A stretch of 64,000 nt of DNA from Anaerolineae bacterium (GTDB lineage: Bacteria > Chloroflexota > Anaerolineae > Aggregatilineales > Phototrophicaceae). Made by a program: the position numbers and the translations under genes. Where the stretch lies: assembly GCA_013360465.1 (NCBI GenBank), contig JABWBO010000029.1, positions 30,583 to 94,582 of the forward strand, read 5' to 3'. Below, piece by piece: positions 45,234 to 54,054 of this stretch; position 1 is the first letter of the stretch, and each line of letters starts with the position of its first letter. The notes beneath the pieces are model-generated. The model did not search any database and had not been told where the DNA came from. It worked only from the letters and a program-made list of their open reading frames with translations.

Positions 45234-46476
45234 TCCGCTGCGCCTCTGGCTGGTCACACAGTTCTACCCGCCGGACGGCGGCGCGTCTGCGGTGCGCCTG
45301 AGCCGGCTGGCGCGTCTGCTGGCGGAGCAGGGACACGACGTGACGGTGCTGACCGTCATGCCGCACTACTGGTCGGGGGCGATAGCCGAACCCTACCGGG
45401 GCAGGCTGTTCATGCGTGAGATGCTGGACGGCGTGACCGTGCTGCGCGCCTGGCTTTATGCCTCACCGAGCAAGCGCGCCCGCGCCCGCCTGCTCAACCA
45501 GATCAGCGCCATGCTGAGCGTCGCGCTGCGCGGCACATTCGCCCACCGCCCTGACGCCATCCTGCTGGAGTCGCATCCGCTGTTCATGGCGCTGGCAGGC
45601 GGCTGGCTGCGGCGCATCAAGGGCGCGCCGGTGGTGCTGAACGTGAGCGACCTGTGGCCCGAATCCGCCGTTGAGACGGGCGTGCTGCGCGCCGACAGCC
45701 CCCTCGTCCGCCTGGCGGTCCCGGTCGAGCGCTGGGCGTACCGCGATGCTGCCCAGATCGTCGGCATGACCGAGGGGGTCGTTGCCGGCATCCTGCGCGC
45801 AGGAGCCGACCCGGCGAAGGTCTCACTGATCACCAACGGGGTCGATCTCGCCCGTTTTCGTCCCGGCGTAGGCGACCGTCGGACGCTGCGCGACCGCTTC
45901 GGAATCCCGCTCGATCAGATCGTGGCGCTGCACGTCGGCAACATGAGTACCACATACGACTTCGTGCCCATCCTGGAGTCTGCCGCTGCGCTGCCAGAGA
46001 TCGTTTTTCTCTTCGTCGGTTCCGGGACGCAGGAGCCGGCGCTGCGCGCTCAGGCTGTCGAGCGCGCCCTGGATAACGTCCATTTCGCCGGCATCCTGCC
46101 CCATGACCAGATGCCTGATGCCTGGGCGGCGGGTGACCTGTGCCTGATCTCGATGGGCGATCACGGGCTGTCCTACGGCACACGCCCGGCGAAACTGTAC
46201 GAGGCGCTGGCGAGCGGTATGCCGGTGATCGCGGCGATTCGCGGCGAAGGGGCGGCGCTCCTGAACGATGCCGGGGCGGGCGTGGTTGTGCCTATCGGCG
46301 ACTCTGCCGCCATGCGCGAGGCGATCCACCTGCTGGCGGGCGACTCCGCGAGGCGCGCCGCCTTCAGCCAGAGCGGGCGCGCCTATGCCGAGAGGTATCT
46401 TTCCCCTGAGCGAGTCCGGGACGCCTATCTGGACGTGATCTGGCGCGCTGTTCATCAAGCGCTTATGCGGCGCTAA
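45223..46476 (+). CDS. GT4 glycosyltransferase, WcaI-like
   Basis: ATG 45223 overlaps the previous stop, giving 417 residues. It shows VTQFYPPDGGASAVRLSRLARLLAEQGHDVTVLT, the WcaI/colanic-acid-type start, and ALHVGNMSTTYDFV with EALASGMPVIAAIRGEG as the donor loop. Translational overlap with the first GT4 implies fixed stoichiometry in a shared pathway. Substrates cannot be predicted. Confidence 0.9.
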   Translation: MRDSPLRLWLVTQFYPPDGGASAVRLSRLARLLAEQGHDVTVLTVMPHYWSGAIAEPYRGRLFMREMLDGVTVLRAWLYASPSKRARARLLNQISAMLSVALRGTFAHRPDAILLESHPLFMALAGGWLRRIKGAPVVLNVSDLWPESAVETGVLRADSPLVRLAVPVERWAYRDAAQIVGMTEGVVAGILRAGADPAKVSLITNGVDLARFRPGVGDRRTLRDRFGIPLDQIVALHVGNMSTTYDFVPILESAAALPEIVFLFVGSGTQEPALRAQAVERALDNVHFAGILPHDQMPDAWAAGDLCLISMGDHGLSYGTRPAKLYEALASGMPVIAAIRGEGAALLNDAGAGVVVPIGDSAAMREAIHLLAGDSARRAAFSQSGRAYAERYLSPERVRDAYLDVIWRAVHQALMRR

Positions 46477-46538
46477 ATTCGCGGTAAGCGGCGCGCGTCA
46501 CACTCCTGTATGGAATACTGACGTAAGGGGGTGCGGGT

Positions 46539-47588
46539 GTGTTGGAATCGATGATGGCGCGATGGAAGGATAGGACGGCGGCGGATTATGGCATCATCCT
46601 CGCCGTGATCGCCTGTCTGGCGATTGTGGCGCTCGGCGTGGTGCTGACGCGCTTCGAGCTGGAGCAGCCAGGACCGGCGTCTGACGGCTTCTTCTATGAA
46701 TGGCAGCGCGCCGACCCGGATTTCTGGTCGAGGGCGACCGCCTGGGTGGGCTTTGGGCTGCACCAGATCGGCGTCTGGCTGTGCATCTATTACGCCCAGA
46801 AGCATTATACCAAATACACCGATCAGCTTCGCGGGGCGAACTGGGCGGCGCTGGGCGTGAACACCCTGTTCATCGTCCTGCACTTCTTTCAGACGATGTT
46901 CTTCTACGACGGGATCGCCCAGGATCTACCGAGCTGGACGGCGCAGTTCACGGTGATCATGATGCTCTTCGTCATCGTGGCGATGGAGAACAAGCGGCGC
47001 GGCATCTTCTTTGGGCGCAAGGTCAATTTCCGCCAGGAATTCTACGCCTGGATGCGGCAGTATCACGGCTACGCCTTCAGCTTCGCGGTCATCTACACCT
47101 TCTGGTTTCACCCGATGGTCTTCACGCTGGGGCATCTCGGCGGGTTCATCCATGTCATCCTGGTCATGGTCCAGGGGTCGATCTTCTTCACCAAGATGCA
47201 CCTGAATCGCAACTGGAAGTTCCTGTTGGAGGTCCTGGTTCTGCCTCATGCAGCGCTGGTGGCGCTCAACCAGGGCGGTGGGCTGGTCTACATGTTCCTC
47301 TTCGGCTTCCTGGCGATGTTCATCGTCACGCAGATGCACGGTCTGGGTTACAAGCGCTGGCTGAAGTGGGTGTATGGACTCGCCTTCGCCGGAGCGATCG
47401 GCGTCACCTATCTGATCCTGCGCCAGCCGTACCAGGTCAACGAGGTGATCCGCATCCCGGCGATCCTCTATCTGATGGTCTTCGCCATGTATGGTCTGTG
47501 GTGGCTCTGGGCGAAGCTCACCGGCAGGCTCAGCGGAGACCGGCGCAAACCTTCCGACGCCGCGCCGGCGGAAGGCGCAGCCGCGTAG
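46539..47588 (+). CDS. Multi-helix membrane protein, function unknown
   Basis: The 349-residue product starts at GTG 46539 behind AAGGGG. It has about nine membrane segments. Histidines are set in or beside membrane helices: GFGLHQIGVW, LHFFQTMFF, FWFHPMVFTLGHLGGFIHV, TKMHLNRNWKF, LVLPHAAL and TQMHGLG. Conserved-looking His and charged residues suggest an enzyme or metal site within the membrane, but I do not recognise the family. It sits after the GT4 pair, 62 bases from the last. Confidence 0.78.
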   Translation: MLESMMARWKDRTAADYGIILAVIACLAIVALGVVLTRFELEQPGPASDGFFYEWQRADPDFWSRATAWVGFGLHQIGVWLCIYYAQKHYTKYTDQLRGANWAALGVNTLFIVLHFFQTMFFYDGIAQDLPSWTAQFTVIMMLFVIVAMENKRRGIFFGRKVNFRQEFYAWMRQYHGYAFSFAVIYTFWFHPMVFTLGHLGGFIHVILVMVQGSIFFTKMHLNRNWKFLLEVLVLPHAALVALNQGGGLVYMFLFGFLAMFIVTQMHGLGYKRWLKWVYGLAFAGAIGVTYLILRQPYQVNEVIRIPAILYLMVFAMYGLWWLWAKLTGRLSGDRRKPSDAAPAEGAAA

Positions 47589-47648
47589 CGGGAACACTGC
47601 TGGAACAGATCGCCGCCCATGCCGCGTGTTTCGCGCTATACTTGAGGC

Positions 47649-48740
47649 ATGGCGACGCGACACGTCTTGAACGTTCTTGGGGATCGGCTGTGGACGCTGC
47701 CGATCCTCGTGCTGTACCTGACCGACGGGTGCAACAGCCGCTGCCTGACCTGTGACATCTGGCGCAGCCCGCGCCGCAACATGCGCGCCGACCTGGTGGA
47801 CAAGCTGGTCGCCGATGCGGCGGCGCTTCGCTCACGCTGGGTCGTACTTAGCGGCGGCGAGGCGATGCAGCACCCGAACTGGCACGATATCGCGCAGAAA
47901 TTCCGTCGCAGCGGCGCGCGGGTGATCCTCCTCACCAATGGGCTTCTCGTCCGCAGGCAGATTCAGTCGGTGATCGACGCGACCGACGAGCTGGTGGTCA
48001 GCCTGGACGGCGGCACGCCGGAGACCTACAGCGCGATTCGCGGTGTGGATGCCTTTGACCTGGTGCTTTCCGGTATCGAGTCCGCCAGCAGCGCCGGCAA
48101 ACCGGTAATCACCCGTACCACTCTGCAAAAAGCCAACTTTCGCGAGATGCCGCAGATCATCCGCGCCGCCCTGAGTGCCGGAGCCGGCAGGATCAGTTTT
48201 CTCGCCGTCGATGTCAGCAGCCCGGTCGCTTTCGGCCCGCGCTTCGTCGCCGACGCCGCGCTGCCGGTGAACAGTTCGTCGAGCGATGGCGCGGGGTCTG
48301 CCGCTGCGCCGGACCCCGCCCCGACCGACAGCGCTTTGACGCTCGAAGAATGTGACGAACTGAGCATCGTGCTGGATCAGGTTGAGCGCGATTTCGCCGA
48401 TGCCTTCGCCGCTGGTCGCCTCGCTGAGTCGCCCGCCAGGCTTCGTCAGATGGTCAGCTACTTTCGCGCCATTCAGGGCGCCGCGCCGTTTCCTGCGGTG
48501 CGCTGCAATGCGCCGCACATCTCGGCAGTGGTCGAGGTCGATGGACGGGTGCGCCCGTGCTATTTCCTGCCGACGACGGGCAGAGTGCATCATGGCGCTG
48601 ATGGCGTGGCACTGCCCAAGATGCTGAACAGCGATGCCGCCCTGGACCTGCGCCGATCCTATCGCGCGGGGGAACGTCCGGAATGCGGGGCGTGCGTCTG
48701 CCCGCTGCACAAGGGAGCCAGGTCCCTGCTGCAACTATGA
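47649..48740 (+). CDS. Radical SAM protein with SPASM-like C-terminus
   Basis: The 363-residue protein has the [4Fe-4S] motif in TDGCNSRCLTCDIW (CxxxCxxC, about residues 27-34), the SAM-binding SGGEAMQHP, LLTNGLLV and DELVVSLDGGTPETY. The C-terminal region has cysteines RCNAPHIS, VRPCYFL and ECGACVCPLH, consistent with an auxiliary cluster (SPASM/twitch). A disordered Ser/Ala/Pro stretch interrupts the middle (about 210-230). It overlaps a membrane-protein gene, itself overlapping a methyltransferase, so the three likely form one pathway for modifying a lipid, peptide or cofactor. Substrate unknown. Confidence 0.9.
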   Translation: MATRHVLNVLGDRLWTLPILVLYLTDGCNSRCLTCDIWRSPRRNMRADLVDKLVADAAALRSRWVVLSGGEAMQHPNWHDIAQKFRRSGARVILLTNGLLVRRQIQSVIDATDELVVSLDGGTPETYSAIRGVDAFDLVLSGIESASSAGKPVITRTTLQKANFREMPQIIRAALSAGAGRISFLAVDVSSPVAFGPRFVADAALPVNSSSSDGAGSAAAPDPAPTDSALTLEECDELSIVLDQVERDFADAFAAGRLAESPARLRQMVSYFRAIQGAAPFPAVRCNAPHISAVVEVDGRVRPCYFLPTTGRVHHGADGVALPKMLNSDAALDLRRSYRAGERPECGACVCPLHKGARSLLQL

Positions 48741-49324
48741 CTCAGCTGAACGCGCGTGGATTGGTTGATCTCGTCCTGTACGGCGTGCTGCTGCTGCTCA
48801 GCGCCGGGCTGCTGCTGCGTTATGGGCTGATCGCGGCGGGCATGTTCAAAGGACCGGTGCTGTCGGTCTTCGCCCGCTACCAGCCGGACGACACCTACTA
48901 CACCCTGCCGCAGCTGCTGCTGTCGCTGGCGGCGTTCGTCATTTCCGGCTCGCTTCTGCTGTCGCTGTTCGAACCGCGTGCCGCGCGTGGGGTGATCCTG
49001 GGAGTCCTGCTGGGAGTCTCTTCCTATGCTGCCTACACGCTGCGCGATAAGGCAAGGCAGAACCCCCGTCTTTACAGCCCGCTGCCCCTCTGGGCGGTGA
49101 ATCTGCGGCGGCGCACCACCCGCGAGGAGCGCCGCCGCATCGCCTTTCTGTGGCTTCGACTGCCCTGGCGCGCTCGCATCCGCTATGATGTCAGCGATCA
49201 CCACTTCGATCTGTGGTGCGACCTGGTCATCCTGGGGACCATCACGCAGACGATGGAAGACGCCGCCGTCGAGGCAGAAGGGCAGCACATCCAGCACGAC
49301 ATGGAGCGCCGGCTTTACCCATGA
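48737..49324 (+). CDS. Membrane protein between radical SAM and methyltransferase
   Basis: ATG 48737 overlaps the radical SAM stop (ATGA), giving 195 residues. Three membrane helices (about 10-33, 55-75 and 80-100) are followed by a long cytosolic part with RRRTTREERRRIAFLWLRLPW and a helix-rich acidic tail. I do not recognise the family. The overlap on both sides marks it as part of a unit. Confidence 0.72.
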   Translation: MTQLNARGLVDLVLYGVLLLLSAGLLLRYGLIAAGMFKGPVLSVFARYQPDDTYYTLPQLLLSLAAFVISGSLLLSLFEPRAARGVILGVLLGVSSYAAYTLRDKARQNPRLYSPLPLWAVNLRRRTTREERRRIAFLWLRLPWRARIRYDVSDHHFDLWCDLVILGTITQTMEDAAVEAEGQHIQHDMERRLYP

Positions 49325-49980
49325 ATCTCCTGAGACGAATCGGGCGACCACGCGCTGCGCCGACGCTTGCCAGCCTTGACGCCTATGCCCTGTGGGCGGC
49401 GCAGTACCCCCCGACGGCGCATAATCCGTTGATGGCGGTGGAAGGGCAGGCGATCAGCGAACTTCTGCCCAATGTCTCCGGCGCGGAGGCGGTCGATCTC
49501 GCCGCCGGGACGGGGCGCTTTGGGCTGCTGCTGCGGGAGCGCGGGGCGCGCCGGGTCATCGCGCTGGATAACAGCCCGCACATGCTGGCGGGCAGCCCGC
49601 TGCCCTTCCGTGTCCTTTCGACGATGGAGGCGATTCCGCTGGCATCGGAGTCGGTCGATATCCTGATCTGCGGGATGGCGGTGGGACATCTGCCGCGTCT
49701 TGGCGCGGTATTTGCCGAGATCGGGCGGGTCCTCAAAGCGGGCGGTACGGCGCTGGTCAGTGACTTCCATCCGATCCTTCACTTCACGGGAGCGCGCCGC
49801 ACCTTCAACGCGCGGGGGAAGACCTACGCCGTCGAACACTACCCGCACCTGTATGGCGATTTTCACGCGGCGGCGAGCGCCGTCAGGCTGCGCATCGACG
49901 CCGTCCGCGAGCCGAGCCTGCCCGGTCACGCCGCAGGCGCGCCGGTGGCGCTGGTGCTGCGCCTTATCGCCGTGAAATGA
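49321..49980 (+). CDS. Class I SAM-dependent methyltransferase
   Basis: ATG 49321 overlaps the previous stop (ATGA); the product has 219 residues. The motif I loop is EAVDLAAGTGRFGLLL, motif post-I VIALDNSPHML, and motif II/III lie in VDILICGMAVGHLP and LKAGGTALVSDFHP. This is a UbiE/Menaquinone-type fold. As the third overlapping gene after radical SAM it probably methylates the product of that unit (inference). Confidence 0.9.
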   Translation: MNLLRRIGRPRAAPTLASLDAYALWAAQYPPTAHNPLMAVEGQAISELLPNVSGAEAVDLAAGTGRFGLLLRERGARRVIALDNSPHMLAGSPLPFRVLSTMEAIPLASESVDILICGMAVGHLPRLGAVFAEIGRVLKAGGTALVSDFHPILHFTGARRTFNARGKTYAVEHYPHLYGDFHAAASAVRLRIDAVREPSLPGHAAGAPVALVLRLIAVK

Positions 49981-50185
49981 GGAAGTAGCCGCCGAGCAGC
50001 AGCGCGATGATCGCCGGCGGGATGCACAGCGACAGGATCAGCCGGGGGAAGTTCTGCACGTTGGCGCTGCCGAGCGCCAACCAGAGCAGGACGAAGAGGA
50101 TGATTCCGCCGACCGCCAGCACCGCCCCGGCGACCAGCATTCGGCGCAGCGTCGCAGAATCGAATGGACTTGGTTTGTTGCTCAT
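49964..50185 (-). CDS. Small two-helix membrane protein
   Basis: The 73-residue product has a polar N-terminus (MSNKPSPFDSATLRRM) and two membrane helices (about 16-37 and 47-68) with basic ends. Its last 17 bases overlap the end of the methyltransferase gene on the other strand. Nothing marks a family; a real small gene is likely from the helix pattern. Confidence 0.55.
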   Translation of the reverse strand: MSNKPSPFDSATLRRMLVAGAVLAVGGIILFVLLWLALGSANVQNFPRLILSLCIPPAIIALLLGGYFLISRR

Positions 50186-50359
50186 GAAGCCTTCCGCTGA
50201 TCTCGCCTGTTACCTGAACCATCGCCAAGTGTATCAGGTTACCCATGCCTTTGGATAGCTTGTGGCAGATCTCATTTTCTACGATACTTCAGATGAAGCT
50301 CTCCACATGAACCCGGCATAGATCAGGGGGAGGGCGTTTGCTGCTGAGAGGGGATCACG

Positions 50360-51949
50360 ATGTTTGTCCGAAGGCTTCAATTCACGTTTCTGTTCGTCAT
50401 CGTTATAGGACTTCTAGGCGTCTACAGCGTTTCCGCGCAGACGGCGCAGCCCATCAACCTGAACGAGAACAAGGTCGGTTCGCTGCCCCAGTCGGGCGCA
50501 CGGGCAGATTTCGCGCTCACCGTCGATGCGGGGCGGACGGTCGCCGTTCAGGTCCTCGCTATCACGCCCGGTTTACGCCCTGAGTTCGACGTGATCAGCG
50601 CATCCGGCATCGTGGTCGGTGGAGCGGTGAATACCAGCGGCGTCGATATCATCCAGTCGCCGGTCGCTCTGCCCAGCGCTGGGATTTACCTGATCCGGGT
50701 GCGGAGCGCCGTTAATGCGACGGGCGACTTCCTGCTCAGCGTGCAGGGGAGCGCGACGATCAGCCCGCCCTCGCCGGTGACGATGGGGCAGTTGATCGCC
50801 GGGCAGGTCGATACGCAGAACAGCACGCGCGCCTTCTCGTTCGTCGGCAGTCTGACGGACTCGGTGATCGTCAATATTTCGGCGACGCTGCCGATTGCTG
50901 CGCCGGTCGTAGCGCTGAAGGATGCCAACACCGACGAAGTGCTGGCGCTTTCCAGCGCCCGCCTGAGCGGCGCACGCTATCGCATTCCGCCGGCGGCGGT
51001 GCCGCTCAACTACGTGGTCGAAATCTCGTACAGCGGCATCGGAGGGACTCAGCCCTTCAATCTGTGCGTTGAACTCGCCGCCGGACCTGCCTGCCCGACC
51101 GGCGCTGGTATCCCCCAGACTCTCCCGACCGTTCCGGTCGTGCCGACCCTTTTCCTCAGCCCGACGCCGCAGCCTGTCGATATTCCGCCTAACGGCGCGT
51201 GTCAGGTGGCGTCGCTGACCGGTTCGGCGGTCAACGTCCGCCAGGGTCCCGGCTTGAATTACGCCATCGTCACCCGCTTGCAGCCCAACACCACCGCGCT
51301 GGTCTTCGGAAGGATACCCGATAACAGCTGGTATCAGGTCAACGTCGGCGGCGTGCTGGGCTGGGTCTCGGCGACCGTCGTCCGCATCGGCGGCATCTGC
51401 AACGCCGTCTCGGTGATCATCCCGCCGACTCTGCCGCCTGCGCCTGCGACTCCGACGTCGCCCATCTTCACCGCCACCTTCACGCTGCCGCCGCCGGTCG
51501 TGGCGACCGCGACCCTGCCGCCGCTGCCTTCTCCCACGCTGAACTTCAGCCTGCCCGCGAATTACGGCAGCACAGCGCTGACCTCGGGCTTCGTGCCCGA
51601 TCCGTTTACGGTAGGCATCACCTCCGGCGGCAGCGTCAACGTGTCTTATCTGGGCGGCGGATGCGCCGGTTTCACGACCTCTGCGCCGGACTTCAGCGTC
51701 AACTACACCTCCGGCGCGTTCCCGCTGCTGCGCTTCTATTTCGTCGGCTCCGGCGACTCGACGATGGTCATCAACTCACCATTGGGCAGCTATCACTGCA
51801 TCGACGACAGCTTCGGCACGCTGAACCCGACGATTGATTTCAATGCGCCGACTTCCGGTCGATACGACGTGTGGATCGGCTCCTTCTCCAGCGGGACATT
51901 CATTTCCGGCACGCTCAGCGTCACCGAAAACTCCGGTAACCACCCGTAG
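50360..51949 (+). CDS. Secreted SH3b-domain protein
   Basis: The 529-residue product has a signal peptide (1-27), an N-terminal PPC-like pair of beta domains (about 30-230), a Pro/Thr linker, a bacterial SH3 domain (CQVASLTGSAVNVRQGPG to WYQVNVGGVLGWVSATVV, about 285-345), a second Thr/Pro linker and a C-terminal beta domain with two Cys (CAGFTT, HCIDDSF, about 435-480). The layout, protein-binding modules on spacers, fits a surface or matrix protein that binds cell-wall peptides. No catalytic motif. It has its own promoter region. Confidence 0.82.
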   Translation: MFVRRLQFTFLFVIVIGLLGVYSVSAQTAQPINLNENKVGSLPQSGARADFALTVDAGRTVAVQVLAITPGLRPEFDVISASGIVVGGAVNTSGVDIIQSPVALPSAGIYLIRVRSAVNATGDFLLSVQGSATISPPSPVTMGQLIAGQVDTQNSTRAFSFVGSLTDSVIVNISATLPIAAPVVALKDANTDEVLALSSARLSGARYRIPPAAVPLNYVVEISYSGIGGTQPFNLCVELAAGPACPTGAGIPQTLPTVPVVPTLFLSPTPQPVDIPPNGACQVASLTGSAVNVRQGPGLNYAIVTRLQPNTTALVFGRIPDNSWYQVNVGGVLGWVSATVVRIGGICNAVSVIIPPTLPPAPATPTSPIFTATFTLPPPVVATATLPPLPSPTLNFSLPANYGSTALTSGFVPDPFTVGITSGGSVNVSYLGGGCAGFTTSAPDFSVNYTSGAFPLLRFYFVGSGDSTMVINSPLGSYHCIDDSFGTLNPTIDFNAPTSGRYDVWIGSFSSGTFISGTLSVTENSGNHP

Positions 51950-51975
51950 TCTGGAGACTACCCCGACATGAAAAC

Positions 51976-52004
51976 CGCCCCCAGGAACAGCGTTCCTGGG
52001 GGCG
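51976..52004 (-). terminator. tRNA-Gln terminator
   Basis: CGCCCCCAGGAAC (51976-51988) pairs perfectly with GTTCCTGGGGGCG (51992-52004) around a 3-base loop; on the minus strand TTTT follows. It lies 10 bases after the tRNA end and is an excellent intrinsic terminator. It may also stop the plus-strand SH3b transcript. Confidence 0.85.
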
Positions 52005-52013
52005 ATTCACTTT

Positions 52014-52084
52014 CAGAGGGACCTGGGCTCGAACCAGGACTGACGGCTCCAAAGGCCGCTGTTCTACCATTGAACTATCCCTCT
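52014..52084 (-). tRNA. tRNA-Gln (anticodon TTG)
   Basis: On the minus strand, acceptor arms AGAGGGA and TCCCTCT pair, with discriminator G; the D-arm is GTTC/GAAC, the anticodon stem GCGGC/GCCGT encloses CTTTGGA (TTG at the anticodon, reading CAA), and the T-arm is CCTGG/CCAGG with TTCGAGC. Length is 71 bases and CCA is not encoded. It sits 76 bases after glnS in the same direction and is followed by a terminator. Confidence 0.95.
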
Positions 52085-52097
52085 AGAGTCTGTCGTT

Positions 52098-52106
52098 AGT
52101 ATAACA
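52098..52106 (-). promoter_or_regulatory. Extended -10 promoter of the tRNA-Gln gene
   Basis: On the minus strand TGTTATACT is an extended -10 box (TGn then TATACT). It lies 14 bases before the mature tRNA start, so a transcript would begin about 7 bases before it. No good -35 is seen. The tRNA may thus be made alone as well as by readthrough from glnS. Confidence 0.5.
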
Positions 52107-52159
52107 TGCTCTAAAGGGGTTTGAAGGGCGATCTTCGCCGCTCTTCCTCGGCTCAGTCC

Positions 52160-53878
52160 TCAGCCGGTCCCCCCTTGTTTCTGAAGCTTTGACCATTCGT
52201 CCTTGAGGGTCACGGTGCGGTTGAAGACCAGTTTCTCCGCCGTGCTGTCTGGGTCAACGGTGAAGTAGCCGACCCGCTCGAACTGCACCTGTTTGCCGAC
52301 CGGTGCGCCGGCAATCGACGGCTCGATGTAAGCCCGGTCGAGGATTTCCAGAGAGTTCGGGTTGATGTACTCCAAGAAATCTTTGTCGTCGTCCATATCG
52401 CCAGACTTCGGAACGGTCAGCAGGTAGTCATACAGGCGCACTTCGGCGGTCACGGCGTGCGCCGCGCTGACCCAGTGCAGCGTCGCCTTGACTTTTCGAC
52501 CATCGGGCGCATCACCGCCGCGCGTCGCCGGGTCATAGGTGCAGCGCAGTTCGACGATTCTGCCGTCGGCATCCTTGATCACTTCGCTGCACGTGACGAA
52601 ATACGCCGAGCGCAGACGCACTTCCTTGCCGGGCGAGAGTCGGTAGAACTTGGGCGGCGGCGTTTCCATGAAATCCTCCACCTCAATGTACAGCTCACGC
52701 GAGAACGGAACCTGACGTGTGCCCGCCGCCGGGTCTTCAGGATTCACCGGCGAGTCGAACCACTCGACCTGTCCCTCCGGGTAGTTGGTCAGCACCACCT
52801 TGATCGGACGCAGCACCGCCATGGTGCGCGGGGCGGTTTTGTTGAGGTCCTGGCGAACACAGTATTCGAGCATCTGAATATCGGCGATGCCGCCGGAGCG
52901 CGAGACGCCCACCATCTCCACGAAGTCACGGATCGCCTTGGGCGTGTAGCCCCGCCGCCGCATGGCGGAGAGGGTCGGCATGCGCGGGTCGTCCCAACCG
53001 CGCACCACGCCGTCTTTGACCAGACGCAGCAGCTTGCGTTTGCTGGTGATCATGTAGGTCACATTGACCCGCGCGAACTCGATCTGCTGTGGGTGATAAA
53101 TCCCCAGTTGATCGACGAACCAGTCGTAGAGCGGTCGGTGATCCTCGAATTCCAGCGTGCAGATGGAATGGGTGATGCCCTCGATGCTGTCGCTCTGCCC
53201 ATGTGCCCAGTCGTACATCGGATAGATGCACCAGGCGTCGCCGGTGCGCGGGTGGTGGGCGTGCAGGATGCGGTACAGGACCGGGTCGCGCAGGTTGATG
53301 TTCGGCGACGCCATGTCGATCTTGGCGCGCAGCACCATCTCGCCGTTCTTGAACTCGCCGGCGCGCATCCGCCGGAACAGATCAAGGCTTTCGGCGGTCG
53401 AGCGGTCGCGATAGGGGCTGTTCCTGCCCGGTTCGGTCAGTGTGCCGCGATGCTCGCGGATTTCATCCGCCGAAAGCGGATCGACGTACGCCTTGCCGTC
53501 CTGAATGAGCTTTTCCGCCCACTGGTAGAGCTGCTCAAAGTAGTCTGAAGCGTAAAGCAGGTTCGCCCACTCGAAGCCCAGCCAGTGGATATCGCGGATA
53601 ATTGCGTCGATATATTCCTGGTCTTCCTTGGTGGGGTTGGTGTCGTCGAAGCGCAGGTTGGTCTTGCCGCCATAGGTTTCGGCGATGCCGAAATTCAGGC
53701 AGATCGACGCGGCGTGACCGACGTGCAGGTATCCGTTGGGTTCCGGTGGAAAGCGCGTGTGAACGCGCCCGCCGAAGCGCCCGGTGCGGTTATGTTCGTC
53801 GATGATGTCGTGGATGAAGTTCCGTTTGCCGTCTGCCGCCGCGCCCGCCCCGGCGACGCTCGTCTCATCAATTGCCAT
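52160..53878 (-). CDS. glnS: Glutaminyl-tRNA synthetase
   Basis: The 572-residue enzyme charges tRNA-Gln. It has the class I motifs: HIGH as HVGHAASI ([16 protein letters not shown], residues about 41-56), KMSKS-like [19 protein letters not shown], and the anticodon-binding beta barrels with [14 protein letters not shown]. An N-terminal tail (1-20) precedes the catalytic domain. GlnRS replaces the GatCAB pathway for Gln-tRNA in many bacteria. It is divergent from the kinase gene and upstream of tRNA-Gln on the same strand. Confidence 0.97.
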   Translation of the reverse strand: MAIDETSVAGAGAAADGKRNFIHDIIDEHNRTGRFGGRVHTRFPPEPNGYLHVGHAASICLNFGIAETYGGKTNLRFDDTNPTKEDQEYIDAIIRDIHWLGFEWANLLYASDYFEQLYQWAEKLIQDGKAYVDPLSADEIREHRGTLTEPGRNSPYRDRSTAESLDLFRRMRAGEFKNGEMVLRAKIDMASPNINLRDPVLYRILHAHHPRTGDAWCIYPMYDWAHGQSDSIEGITHSICTLEFEDHRPLYDWFVDQLGIYHPQQIEFARVNVTYMITSKRKLLRLVKDGVVRGWDDPRMPTLSAMRRRGYTPKAIRDFVEMVGVSRSGGIADIQMLEYCVRQDLNKTAPRTMAVLRPIKVVLTNYPEGQVEWFDSPVNPEDPAAGTRQVPFSRELYIEVEDFMETPPPKFYRLSPGKEVRLRSAYFVTCSEVIKDADGRIVELRCTYDPATRGGDAPDGRKVKATLHWVSAAHAVTAEVRLYDYLLTVPKSGDMDDDKDFLEYINPNSLEILDRAYIEPSIAGAPVGKQVQFERVGYFTVDPDSTAEKLVFNRTVTLKDEWSKLQKQGGTG

Positions 53879-53949
53879 CGTGCCGTTCTTCCCGTGTCAG
53901 AACTGGAATTTGCTGCTGCATGAACGAGTATTGTACCACCCCCAATCAA

Positions 53950-53983
53950 GGGGCGGTGCGCGATGCAGCGCACCGCTGCCCCC
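53950..53983. repeat. Hairpin element between glnS and kinase gene
   Basis: GCGGTGCGC (53953-53961) and GCGCACCGC (53968-53976) are a 9-bp stem with a GATGCA loop, extended by GGGG/CCCC arms with a two-base bulge. It lies in the divergent promoter region, as other hairpin elements in this window lie in intergenic DNA. Confidence 0.5.
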
Positions 53984-54054
53984 GGCAGGTTTTCCTGAGG
54001 TTGGTGAAAGGAATTGTCATCACAGACAAGCCGCGTCATAATGAAGTGAATTAG

